The translations under genes and the position numbers were made by a program. Shown here one piece after another: positions 11,720 through 24,307 of a DNA stretch of 41,286 nt. This stretch comes from Zygnema cylindricum. Lineage: Eukaryota > Streptophyta > Zygnematophyceae > Zygnematales > Zygnemataceae. Below the pieces are notes generated by a model. It did not search any database, was not told the DNA's origin, and worked only from the letters and a program-made list of their open reading frames with translations. The stretch's first letter is position 1. The number at the start of each line of letters is the position of its first letter. The DNA lies in assembly GCA_037447655.1 (NCBI GenBank), contig JBBHKE010002281.1, positions 1 to 41,286 on the forward strand, in the 5' to 3' direction.

Positions 11720-12454
11720 CAGTACACCGTGAAATCGCTTTTAGTGTTAATGCTTTTTTCGTTTCTTAAAACATATTTTCTCCATCCTTCTATTAAAATT
11801 ATCAGCATTGCACAATGCATTGTGACGACAGCTATTATGGATCACTCAATTAAGCAATGTTATTCACACTTCAGATTTTGGGTCAAAAAAACGCGCACGT
11901 GAATTAAAGTTACAAACACTACACCGCGAATCGTGATTACTGATTAGAGTAAAGAAAAAATTAGAGTAAAAAAATGAAAAAAAACAATTAGAGTTATTTA
12001 TTCTAATTTGTGTGATAGACCCTTTTCGAAAAAATAATTTACTCTAATTTATCCAATAACTCTAATTAATCCGCGCTAAATATCTTTACTAAATTAGGTA
12101 GACGTACAGAATCTGACAAAACGTACAGATTTACGTCATTATGACGTTTGCACTACGCGGTTTTTGAAAACGCAGTTACATGATAACGGCCTGTATTATA
12201 TCATTTTTTGTACTTTTTTAGTTAATAAAGTACTATTCTAGTTAATAAAGTACAGTTTTGCACGGTCAAACACCGACCGTACGCCACATTATTTCGAATG
12301 GCACTATATTCGAATAATTAAACGCTAATTAAACTTAACCTTAAATAGTATATTGAAAAAATTAGAGTCATCTACTCTATTTAACGTGATAGAGTCAAAA
12401 ATTAGGGCGACCGAATTAGCATTATTTACTCTAATTACGATTCGTGGTGTACTG
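11720..12454. mobile_element. MITE-derived sequence, including a 537-bp copy
   Basis: A family terminus, CAGTACACCGTG, begins at 11720 without a clear nearby partner. A second terminus (ACTACACCGCGAATCG) begins at 11918 and is matched by an inverted end (CGATTCGTGGTGTACTG) finishing at 12454. This delimits a 537-bp copy. Inside are repeated ATTAGAGT and TACTCTAAT segments and the subterminal GTACGGTC-like motif seen in other copies. No coding capacity. Confidence 0.65.
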
Positions 12455-12456
12455 TA

Positions 12457-13018
12457 CAGTACACCGCCAATCGCTATTACACCGTGAATCCTTATTCGCG
12501 TAAAGGTTTCTTTAGCGTGTAGGAACAATTACCGTTATTTACGCTAATTGAGAATTTGGATTTTTAAAAAAAAAACATACATACTGGATATTTACTTATA
12601 CTAATTTGGATTTAAAAAAAAAAAAATACCCGCCCCGAACTTGTTTACACTAATATAGGTTCTGTTCAAAATATGACAAATCGTACACAAATCGTACGTT
12701 CACACCTTCGAAACGCGGTTGCCGGACGAATATGTGAGAACGTGATATTTGACAACCCGATTGCATCCCCTTTTTAGAGCGCATATTCTCATGCGTCCGT
12801 GGTTACTAAAACCCATAATTATACTTTCTCACTTAAAAAGGTACAGTTTTGTACAGTCTGACACCAACCGTACAACACTCTATTTATATGATAAAAATTG
12901 GAAAAGAACCCTAAATGGCGTAAAAGAAAAAACATAATAATTTATGCTGTTTAAGAATTTGGGGAAAAAAAATGGTACCTTAAATAGCGTCCATTACGCC
13001 AATAACGATTCACGGTGT
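12457..13018. mobile_element. MITE copy, first of a tandem pair
   Basis: Starts with CAGTACACCGCCAATCG directly after a TA shared with the preceding copy and ends with GATTCACGGTG before TAG at 13018-13020. The left end looks doubled (a second CACCGTGAATCC terminus at about 12480). The interior, including ATCCCCTTTTTAGAGCGCAT, closely matches the next copy and, more distantly, 20403-20950. Confidence 0.7.
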
Positions 13019-13020
13019 AG

Positions 13021-14522
13021 CGGACAGGTTTCTTCAGCGTATAAGAATAATTACAGTGATTTACGCTAATTAGGAATTTGAAAATTAAAAAAAAAAAAAC
13101 ATACATTCTAATTGTTTACTAATGCTAATTTGGGTCTTTCAAAAAAATAAATGTCGGTCGCAAACATGCTTACACTAATATAGGTACTTGTACAAAATCT
13201 GACAAATCGTACACAAATAGTACGTTCACACAGTCGAAACGTGGTTTTTGGACTAATACGTGCGAACGTGATGTTTGACAACCCAATTTCATCCCCTTTG
13301 TAGAGCGCATATTCTTATGCGTCTGCAGTAACTAAAACTCATTATATATACTTTTTCACTTTAAAAGGTACAGTTTTGTACGGTCTGACACTTACCTTAC
13401 ACCACACTATTTAAATGACAACGTACTTTCGTTTTTACGCTAATTGGAAAAAAAACCCTAAATGGCGTAAAGGAAAAAACAGAATAATTTATGCTATTTA
13501 AGAAAGGGAATTGCTAATCGCAGAGACAATTTTTGCTGCGCGCAGATAGTCGCGTCAACTTTCAAAAAATGTACATTTTAAGTACAGATTAGTACAAGTT
13601 ACGTACCCCTTTGAGTTTATGCTTGACAGTCAATCCGTCGAACAGCTTTGACTTGTGAAATATTGTAACGACCGGTTAAAAAAGTGCCGCGCTTGCGAAC
13701 GACGACCGTCATCAAAAAACAACAGTTCACACGGCCGGCCAAGGTTTACGGTAACAAAACTGCGGCAACCACATGTAAAATAAATTGCTGCGCGCAGGTA
13801 CTTTCTCACTCCAATTGAGCTTTAATTTAAACGAAATAAACTTCGTACAAGATAAGAAAACGTATCCACGTAGAAGTATCGATGAAACTAAATGATAAAA
13901 ACGCGATAACATAATCCTTTAAATACGTATTTTATTTGCCTTTTCGTGCGCATTTACCATGCGCGGCAAAGTCGCTAACCGGAGATCTCAAATCTAAGGC
14001 GCAGACTCAGGCCGTACATCTCCGTGTGCGTTTCGTACGGATTGACACGGCAGACGCCGCACAAAAGTTCGCAAAGCGTACAGCACAAAGCGTTTGCAAT
14101 TAATAGTATGGCCCCGTTTGTCCGCATTCCTAACATAGTGCACCGACAACAATATAGATGCACCGACATCAACCGAAGAACAAAGCTTTACATGTGGTTG
14201 CCGCAGTTTTGTTACCGTAAACCTTGGCCGGCCGTGTGAACTGTTGTTTTTTTATGACGGTCGTCGTTCGCAAGCGCGGCACTTTTTTAACCGGTCGTTA
14301 CAATATTTCACAAGTCAAAGCTGTTCGACGGATTGACCGTCATGCATAAGCTCAAAGGTACGTAACTTGTACTAATTTGTACTTAAAATGTACAATTTTG
14401 AAAAGTTGACGCCGCGCAGCAAAAATTGTCTCTGCGATTAGCAATTCCCTTTAAGAATTTGGAAAAAAAAAGCGGGACCGAATTAGCGCTCAATACGCTA
14501 ATAGCGATTGGCGGTTTACAGT
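13021..14522. mobile_element. MITE copy split by a nested transposon
   Basis: The left part (13021-13504) repeats the interior of the preceding copy. The right part (14458-14522) carries the family terminus CGCTAATAGCGATTGGCGG. Between them sits a 946-bp element with its target duplication. Removing it restores the family sequence CTATTTAAGAATTTGG, seen uninterrupted near 12948 and 20473. The MITE ends only about 280 bp before the eL43 start codon. Confidence 0.75.
13505..14450. mobile_element. Non-autonomous long-TIR (foldback-like) DNA transposon
   Basis: The two ends are inverted copies of each other: AGGGAATTGCTAATCGCAGA at 13505 and its complement ending GCAATTCCCT at 14450. The arms run about 265-275 bp (13505-13779 and about 14188-14450) with few mismatches and small indels. 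They enclose about 400 bp with no recognisable gene. A 7-bp target duplication TTAAGAA flanks it (13498-13504 and 14451-14457). Long arms with a 7-9 bp duplication suggest a Mutator- or hAT-related non-autonomous element; the superfamily is unresolved. Confidence 0.85.
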
Positions 14523-14799
14523 GCTGTAAATCCGATCGGCAGTGTAATCCTCTCCTGCTCGTTCTTTGCCCTTGTAGTTCAGTAATATGTAGAACTCAGT
14601 AATCGTTCGATTTGCTACGACTCAGTTCAGCTCAGTTTCACTGACGTTTTCCAGATCTATGCCGTCAATCACATCGTGAATCGACGGCCATCTGGAATCT
14701 CTTGGTTAGGGTTCCGAATGCTCAAAGGTTACTGGGAGGACTTCCTTTGATCCCTTTTCGCCTTCTACCCTCTTCTGCTCATCTGCGCCAGCTACCACC
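14523..14799 (+). promoter_or_regulatory. Short promoter and leader of the eL43 gene
   Basis: Only about 280 bp separate the MITE end from the start codon. The stretch has pyrimidine runs (CTCTCCTGCTCGTTC near 14550) resembling a ribosomal-protein TOP-type start, and TTAGGGTT at 14706-14713, a telo-box-like motif typical of plant ribosomal protein genes. Exact transcription start is unknown. Confidence 0.45.
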
Positions 14800-16982
<2,183 letters not shown>

Positions 16983-19900
16983 TTGGCCTGCGTAAGCATG
17001 GTTAGAAAAAGAATGGAGCATTCAATTCAATGGTGTTCATTTTTTCTCAATGTGAAAGTTTAACTCCCCTAATACAGCTTCACACATGGGCTACTTGAGA
17101 TGAGGAATGCTTCGGCATCTGCAGCAAATTTTGTCGCTTTGGTCTTTTGGGCTCTTTGCCCGTTGTCTTTCATATCTGAGCCATCCATTTTGTATGCGAT
17201 TTATATGGTGGAATAAGTTTGGGCGGCATTTGGCTGGCACTGAGCAGAATCTGAAATTGTATTTTTTCCCTTTGGACATCGAAGAATTATCTGTTGTGAA
17301 CAACCAGATTTCCAATTGCGCATTTTTTACAATTGCATAACTCTTGCATGGGACATTGTTGGGTGTTTTCCTCCTCCTGTCTAAACTTGTCGAGGTACAG
17401 CATATCCTGTGAATAGTTGTGCTGTAGATTCTCCATAAACTTTTTCGCTAAGTTTTAAGCGTCGACAACCCACGTAATTGCATGTTTCTGGATGCTGACT
17501 TGCAACCAGAGATCGTTAGAAATGCCTTGTTGTTAATGTTGTCTATCTAAAGCCGTTCCTCATAATCAACTTGTAGGTGTTTGCCAGTGAGGGATGTATT
17601 GCCAGACACATGATTATGAGATGTATTGTGATCTCATTTAGGCATACCTTGTTGCAATTATTATGTGACATCCGATAATTCACTGACACCTTGGATGGGA
17701 TCTGATTTGCAAACACTCATAATTTGCCATTTATATTGACAATTCACAACATGCTGGTTTTGTAAGCTTTTAATGCATAATATTGCTCTGCTTAACCTTC
17801 TCTATTGCCCATCTGTTTGCCAATAACAATCCCATTCCCTGCTTTCGTCTGGATCTACATCAATGTTACTCTCCTCGTTCCTGACTTGCTTTCAGCCTCA
17901 ATCCACCTAGATGTATATTGACACGCCTTTGTTGTAGGCGCTATGTCCCTCCTTTATGTCTTCACCAAGATTCTTCACCTTTGCAAACGTGGGGATTCCT
18001 GATATTCTGTTTGCGGTTCGGTTGACTTGCATTCATTTCCACATAAGAATTCACGGATCTATGAGTGGAGGTGACACATTCAGCAACCCTTCACAATTGA
18101 CAGACTTTTTATTTAGGTGGTATTCCTTCATTCTATGTCAATTCTTTCTCTATGTTCATAGATCATCTCTTTCCCACACTGCCCTCCATTTTTATATGAT
18201 TCCATGAGGCAAACAAGTTGCTCCATCAATTCAATTCGCATAGTCAAAATTCAATTCTAGTCAATTCTCATAATCAATGGCACTTTTCACTGTCACCTGC
18301 GCTCCAGTGATTGACAGGCGGGGATACTCATCACTATTCTATTGAAGAATTGCATATGATCTTGTAACAATGAGTCCTAACGACTGTATTGGTCTCTGGC
18401 TATTTGTCGTCCTCAACCTTTGTACTTACTTTTTTTAAATTTGCCATTCTCCCATCCTCAGATGCTGATTGGCCCTTGATTTGTTTTAATTTGACTCTTT
18501 GCCAGATGCTTTGAAAGGCCATTGAATATATGGGGTTTTCAACTCAAATGCCACCCGGACATAGCTGCCGCAAATGCGTAGTCAACTAAGACCTTCTGGC
18601 CCTCCTTGACATGATAAAACTGTGGAATACTGACGCGTATTCGTGTCGATCAAGGTAGATCTTAAGCCTTAATTTGGATGCCCCCTTAAATTTAGACGAT
18701 GAGTGAGCAATGAAACGTTCATGAATTCAAAATTTGCGAAACTTCGACGAAGGTCAGCGTGCATCTTTTGTCTATTTTAACCTTTAGAACAAAAAAATAT
18801 GTGCTTGTTGGATTTCATCAACAGTATTTGTGACACAGTTTTAAGCATCAAATGGCCTTAACTTGATGATATTCACTTTTACGCGACACATTTTGAAGGG
18901 TCCAATGGATGCAAATGAAAGCTGAAATGATTAGTGTTTTCGTGATACACATAGATGACAACATATTACGCCAACTGCGTAAAATCATCGCAATCAACTT
19001 TACGGAGGACCATATACTATCGTATATCCTCTACTACACGACTAACTCATTTCTGTCAAATTGTCCCTATTTGGGAAGAACGTGGTGGACATAGTTTAAT
19101 GTGTACGGAAATCTTTTCGAACCTCTTTTCAACAAGAACTTGTGAACAACAAGCAGTAACAAAATCGTCGTCGAGATCATCGAGCCTTCATAAGTAATTA
19201 ATATATCTTTTTTTGCCTCTCCGAATTTATCTGTGAGTTAGCCCGTGCGGACAACGTGACATTTTTGTCAACCTGTCTAGAATTCATAGTATTGCGCTAT
19301 ATCTTTCCCCAATCATTGCTACTATAGTTGCATGATAAAATCCATTCTCACACGTGACAAGTCGCAATTGTCGATCTCCAAAACACCAACAATTATACAA
19401 AAGTTATAACCATCAAGTATTCGTGTATTAATGAGTTTATCGCGCTGGCATCTCGCACATATCACTTCACTTTTCAGTTTAAGAGATGGTCGTGTAAATA
19501 CACCGCGAGGTATGCTTGTTCATCGCGGTAACAGTAGTGTGTCTTGCAAGCATGGTGTCATTAAATTCCACGATGATTTCTCAACCCTAGTGTTCAAACC
19601 GTGTGTGTACAAATATGCATTGCCCGTCTGTTTACCCATTGTTGGTTCGTTACATGCATCACTTTATGTTTGTCTATCACTGTTTATTCGCCATGTTTGT
19701 TGTTTAACCTTTTTTTGTGGCTTTGTTTATCCGCCTTGTTTATCTACTATGTGCAATGTTGCGTTGTCATTTGTCATTGTCTTTCTCTTTGTCTTACCCC
19801 TTTTTGGTGGTTCATTAAGTGATACGTTTCGTTTTCTTTCTTTTTTATCCCATGTGGTGGTGTAAAGTTGTCGAGAAATTTTACCATTACTCCTTTTTTA

Positions 19901-20210
19901 AGTATCGAGGAGTGAAACTTCTCGAATAAACATGTTGGTACAAATATGTATTACCTTCGCATTATGTTGTTTTATTGTCCGTGGGTGCATCTTATACAAA
20001 TAAATATGTTTGGCGGCCTATGATAGTGCACCGCCAAGTCGGCGGATGCTCGACTTGATATGTTTCACCATGGTTTGTATTATCTTTGACATCAATTGCA
20101 ATGTCACCTACAATCAGCCGATCTATTGCTCTCGTCGGGCCGATGTGCAAAGAGCATCAAGCTTGTTTCTTTCAATTTACAACCTAAGATGCACGGGTAC
20201 ACCTCACAAC
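16983..20210. other. Intergenic stretch, no supported gene
   Basis: This begins with the eL43 3' UTR. The rest is AT-rich and T-rich DNA without motifs I can assign. A 144-codon open frame at 19431-19865 lies in a T-rich tract and reads as low-complexity Cys/Phe/Leu/Val sequence with no visible family signature; I do not call it a gene. The region 18540-19400 has the look of old repeat DNA, but no termini were found. Confidence 0.4.
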
Positions 20211-20400
20211 ACTACACCGGCCATCGTTATTAGTGTAAATGCGAAATTAGAATTAATAATACTAATTTAGTGCAAGGTGACGTGGCGGAATTTGGTCCAC
20301 TACCTTAAATAATGTTGTTAACTCTATTTTGTGATTTTTGGGCAAAAAAAGTCACGACAGAATTAGTGTTATTAACACTAACAACAATGGACGGTGTAGT
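20211..20400. mobile_element. Short MITE (190 bp)
   Basis: Termini ACTACACCGGCCATCGTTAT at 20211 and the matching inverted end ...AACAATGGACGGTGTAGT at 20400 delimit it. It abuts the next element, separated by GC only. No coding capacity. Confidence 0.7.
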
Positions 20401-20402
20401 GC

Positions 20403-20950
20403 ACTACACCGCCAATCGTTATTAGCGTGTAAGTTTTTTTAGCGTATAAAATTAATTACCGTGGTGTACGCTATTTAAGAATTTAAAAAATTTGGAAAAA
20501 ATCATACATTATAATTGTTTGGTTATGGTAATTTGGATCTTTGAAAAAAAAAATGTCGGTCGCAAACATGCTTACACTAATATAGGTCTCAGTACAAAAT
20601 CTGACAAATCGTACACAAATCATACATTCACACGGTCGAAACGCGGCTGTCGGACGAATATGTGCGAGCGGGATTTTTTACGACCTGGTTTTTTTTCCTT
20701 TTTAGAACGCACATTCTCATGCGTCCGCGGTTACTAAAACTAATTTATTGTAATTTTTAACTTAAAAAGGTACATTTATGTACGGTCTTACACTTACCGT
20801 ACACCACTCTATTTAAGAGACAACGTACTGAAAATAACCCTAAATAGAATAAAGAAAAAAATAGAATGAACTACGCTAATGGAGAATAAAAAAAAAAAAA
20901 AGCGGGATGGAATTAGTGTACACAACGCTAATAACGATTGGCGGTGTAGT
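20403..20950. mobile_element. Intact MITE (548 bp), perfect 26-bp TIR
   Basis: The two ends are perfect 26-bp inverted repeats, beginning ACTACACCGCCAATCGTTAT at 20403 and ending at 20950. This is the best-preserved copy. The copy at 1-413 is the same element in the opposite orientation. The open frame across the interior is conserved between the two only because the DNA is similar; it has Lys/Arg-rich sequence without a domain. Confidence 0.85.
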
Positions 20951-21327
20951 CTTAGTGAATTGTTAGTTTCTGAGCGGATTAGTATGAACTACTATAAATT
21001 TGCCACGCAACGTGGCGTATTACAGGCCATCATCACAAATATTATTGTTAACAATAACTCGGGTTTTTGGGTGAATACATCCGTACATGAAATAGTGTTA
21101 TTTAGTCTTATGGCTATACCTTACCCATAGTTAGTAGAGTTGATGTCTCTAGTTTGGTCGAGCGTTATTTTAAAGTAAAAGCATAAACTAGTGTTACAAC
21201 AGTATTTAGTTAAGAAGTCTATAATGAGCCACGTTAGTGTTCCTTAGGTTGTATCGCTTACAATTTATTCAGCAGCTTTATAAAGTTGGAAGTGTACTAT
21301 TGTAACTATAATGCCCATCGCTATTAG
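20951..21327. other. AT-rich DNA between repeats
   Basis: No gene is seen. A short imperfect MITE terminus (CCATCGCTATTAGAG near 21314) lies close to the right end. Confidence 0.4.
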
Positions 21328-21710
21328 AGTTAATAGGCGTATCAGCACACATTCTTAGGCAAAATTATCGGCACCCGATGTGAGGCGTAAATCTGCCGTC
21401 ACCTGCCAAGCCTGATGACACCCGCCTTGTTGTACGGCAAATTTGACGATACTGTACACATTTTTTTTTTTTTTTGAATTTTGTAAATCCGGCAGTTTCC
21501 TAGCAGGATCGGCTAGCCGATGTGGCATGCCGGTTGCAAATAATATCGTCTAATCGTCTATGCCATTTCATAACACTATTCCACATGGGTTTTTTGACTT
21601 AAATTTACAGAAGTGGCCCATAAAAGCCGCAGTCGAGAATAATTTAGAGTAGATAATTATAGCAAAGTGTTAACGAAAATTCATTAACTCGAATCAGGTA
21701 CAGAATAATA

Positions 21711-22204
21711 CAGTACACCGTGAATCGCTATTAGCGTAATGAAATAGATAGCGTAATGAAACAATTAGCGTACTTTACGGTAAATTGTGTTTTTTCGGGT
21801 ACACCATGATACTAATTTATCATGTACTCTAATTTGTAAACTGCTTTGTAAAAATTTTCAGCACATAATATGTCCACACTAAAACATGTATTTGTACGAA
21901 ACTGTTCAATTCGTACGCCGTCGCGTTTTTTTGACATCTGCGTTTGCCGGAAAATATTTACGCAATTATATATTATTATATTTTCTGTACCTTTAAACTT
22001 AAAAATGTACGAAATAGTACAGATCTGGCAGTCCGTACACCACACTATTTAAAAGGGCACTAAATTACAGTTATGAACCGCATTGAGCGGGGTACCTCAA
22101 ATAACGTTCAAAAACATTTAGCGTACTTTATTCTATTTGAGAATTTGCCCCAAAAAAAGGGGTACCCCAATTAGCGTCATGTACGCTAATAGCGATTCGC
22201 GGTG
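21711..22204. mobile_element. MITE A, inserted at a TA
   Basis: It begins CAGTACACCGTGAATCGCTA and runs to GATTCGCGGTG, where a TA (22205-22206) separates it from MITE B. Its outer flank matches the empty site in copy 2 of the duplicated segment. The interior keeps the family's GTACG-rich subterminal sequence and blocks such as TTAGCGTACTTTA. Confidence 0.8.
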
Positions 22205-22206
22205 TA

Positions 22207-22409
22207 CACCGCCAATCGCTATTAGAGTATATAACGCTAATTCGGTGCCCCTAAATTTTGGCCCAAAAACCTGAAATAGAATTAATAACGCTATTTAAGT
22301 CAGTGGACCATAATCTGCCACGTCTCAGGCACTAAATTAGAATCAATAACGCTAATTTTTTTTTGACGCTATTTAATCCTTGACTCTGATAGCGATTGGC
22401 GGTGTACTG
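22207..22409. mobile_element. MITE B (203 bp)
   Basis: It begins CACCGCCAATCGCTATTAGA and ends GATTGGCGGTGTACTG at 22409, followed by TA. It lies head-to-tail against MITE A. Copy 2 of the duplicated segment has neither element. Confidence 0.75.
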
Positions 22410-22483
22410 TACAGTGCTGTAATGTAGTGTACTGTAGTTCCCAGGAGATCTTTAGATTCGCCAAAAACTTACAATATGGACCT

Positions 22484-22612
22484 TTTTTCGGGTACCCGAT
22501 AATCGATATATTGGTACGATATATCGCTATCGGTATTATCGCCGATAAATACCCGATATTTATCGGTTTTATCGGCGATAACACCGATATCGATAACTAT
22601 TGGCGATACATG
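22484..22612. repeat. TATCGG/CCGATA-rich cluster, left part
   Basis: Dense short repeats of CGATA, TATCG and TATCGG in both orientations. A matching cluster lies at 23265-23387. Together they look like the subterminal repeats of one element interrupted by other DNA. The left terminus expected from the right end is missing. Confidence 0.6.
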
Positions 22613-22659
22613 TACGGACCATACACATAAATGTACGGTCAGTACACTGAACTGTACGT

Positions 22660-23070
22660 CTTATTCCCCGGAGGCGCTCTACTCACAACCCCTATCTACT
22701 GAGGTGTCTACCAATCAGATCACTGTTATTGTACAGTTGTACAAGTACAGAAGGTACAGGATCTGCCATGAGGTGTGTACGGTTTTGGTACGGATACAAT
22801 AAAACGATGTACCTTTCACATCCGACGCCATGGCTTTGTCCCTTTCTTCCTTTGGATCCTCTGGAGACCTGCCACGTGTCAATTTGTCGGCTTTTTTGGC
22901 GTAAGCCGCCAAAAGAGCCATTCCGGGATGCCGGCGCTCACGCTGGCCGTCGGTTTTCTCATTCCAAGTCGTCCGTTCGATTTTGGCGGCGCTCAGAATG
23001 TTGTTTTGCGTCCACTGTACTTTGTGTCCGCCGTCCTTTTTCCGTTCCATACAGTTTGTCGGTACAATGC
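22660..23070. mobile_element. Old LTR fragment related to the Copia LTRs
   Basis: Blocks shared in order with the LTRs at 34605-35598 and 36821-37827 include CAACCCCTATCTACTGA, ACCAATCAGA, TGCCACGTGTC and GCCATTCCGGGAT. Divergence is clearly greater than between those two LTRs. No internal retrotransposon sequence accompanies it, so it may be a solo-LTR remnant. Open frames on both strands here are shadows. Confidence 0.7.
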
Positions 23071-23264
23071 CGTACGTTGCTGTAAAATTTCTGTTCAGTT
23101 AACTGGCAAGCGTTTTATGTGCTGCGTTTTCCGTAAAAATTTACAGTTTAATAGTTACGGAACAGATTCGAATACGTAGCATGTCACGTCATATAATGTA
23201 GATAGTATAATACAGTATATAATAAGGTACTATAGTATGCGTACTGTATATTTTTAAAGTTATC

Positions 23265-23387
23265 TCCGATATGGAATTTGTTGGTCTCGGACCGATATAT
23301 CGGTACCTCTTACCGTTCGATAACCAATAACTATCGGTATCGATGTCATCGCGATAAATTTTTTACCGATACACAACACTAGTTAAT
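23265..23387. repeat. TATCGG/CCGATA-rich cluster, right part
   Basis: The second cluster ends ACCGATACACAACACTAG at about 23383. In reverse complement this reads CTAGTGTTGTGTATCGGT, which resembles hAT-type ends. It directly precedes copy 2 of the duplicated segment. Confidence 0.55.
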
Positions 23388-23641
23388 AGGCGTATCAGCA
23401 CCAGAGGTCGCAAAAGTCAAAAATTTTCATACCCGAAACCGACCTTTTTTTTTTTTTCAAAATATGAGTAACTGACGCCCGACCGAGTTTTGTCACGCTC
23501 CAAAATTGTTAACCGTTAACCGACCGTCGTTTACGAAATTTTTTTTTAACCGAATCTTGATTTTTCGCGACTAACCGTGCCCGCCCGTAACCGAAAAAGT
23601 ACAAAATTAATTAATGTACGACGGAATAAGCCAATAATTAC

Positions 23642-24056
23642 GATTTGTCGCGTCCCCTAAGATTTGCGAAATGAATAGTGTACTACACCGCTTATCGTTA
23701 TTAGCGTTGTGTACGCTAATTACGTCCTGCTTTTTTTTTTTATTCTCAAATAGAATTATCCACACTATTTAAAAAAAATCCTAATTCCTAATTAGAATAG
23801 ACGATTTCTTCAAAAAATTTCAAATTCCCAATTAGCGTAAACCACGCTAATTATTCGTATACGCTAAAAAAACTTACACGCTAATAACGATTGGCGGTGT
23901 ACTGTGTCAGATTTGCGGCGCTTTGTCGCGTTGCCTAAGATTTGCGAAATAAATATTGTACTACCGTGTCAGATTTGCGACGCTTTGTCGCGTTCGCTTT
24001 GATTTGCGAAATAAATAGCTTACTACAGTACCGTGTCAGATTTGCGACGCTAATCA
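23642..24056. repeat. Tandem repeat inside the hAT element
   Basis: Units of about 62-67 bp contain GTGTCAGATTTGCGACGC and GATTTGCGAAATAAATA. They lie at about 23642-23681 (partial), 23903-23963, 23964-24030 and 24031-24056 (partial). A MITE separates the first unit from the rest. Confidence 0.8.
23682..23904. mobile_element. MITE C nested in the hAT tandem repeat
   Basis: The ends ACTACACCGCTTATCGTTAT and CGATTGGCGGTGTACTG are in inverted orientation about 220 bp apart. Neighbouring repeat units give an approximate empty site (ATTGTACTACCGTGTCAG). Confidence 0.75.
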
Positions 24057-24307
24057 TGATGTCACGTACTTCCACGATGCCAAAGAGTACAAAGTACATG
24101 AATGTTGGATTATAGGGACAGTACAAAGTTTTCATTTTTTTTGGTTTTTTGGTTGACCGACCGTAACCGACCGTTTTTTTTTCGTGGTGAATCAACCGAC
24201 CGTAACCGCCCGACCCTCAAAATTTGGCAACCGAATCCTTTCCGGATCCGGCGCGGGCGGTCGGTTAACGGTCGGTCACGGTTTCGGTTAACGGTTTGCG
24301 ACCTCTG

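Larger units (their letters stand above)
21328..22480. repeat. Duplicated segment, copy 1, with MITE insertion
   Basis: Positions 21328-21710 and 22410-22480 correspond to 23381-23401 plus 24308-24740, in the same orientation and with only scattered differences (shared motifs TTATCGGCACCCGATGTGAG and GGAGATCTTTAGATTCGCC). Copy 1 lacks the hAT element found in copy 2 but carries a 699-bp MITE pair that copy 2 lacks. The segment itself may be an older transposon of unknown class. Confidence 0.85.
23402..24307. mobile_element. Non-autonomous hAT element (906 bp)
   Basis: It has perfect 13-bp terminal inverted repeats (CAGAGGTCGCAAA / TTTGCGACCTCTG) and an 8-bp target duplication ATCAGCAC at 23394-23401 and 24308-24315. 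The empty site is seen at 21341 in copy 1 of the duplicated segment. The ends are rich in ACCGACCG and its complement, as expected for hAT subterminal binding sites. It encodes no transposase. Its middle carries a tandem repeat and a nested MITE. Confidence 0.92.

Noticed and set aside
13780-14187. Captured host gene in the long-TIR element (Pack-MULE idea)
   Set aside because: The 400-bp interior shows no exon-like frame or recognisable protein.
19431-19865. 144-codon plus-strand frame
   Set aside because: T-rich, low-complexity hydrophobic sequence with no motif, near repeat DNA; length is not surprising for such composition.
22715-23179. Several 110-134 codon frames on both strands
   Set aside because: They lie in the old LTR fragment and share no domain with any protein I recognise.
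23642-24056. CRISPR-like spaced repeats
   Set aside because: Units are tandem with no unique spacers, inside a eukaryotic hAT element.
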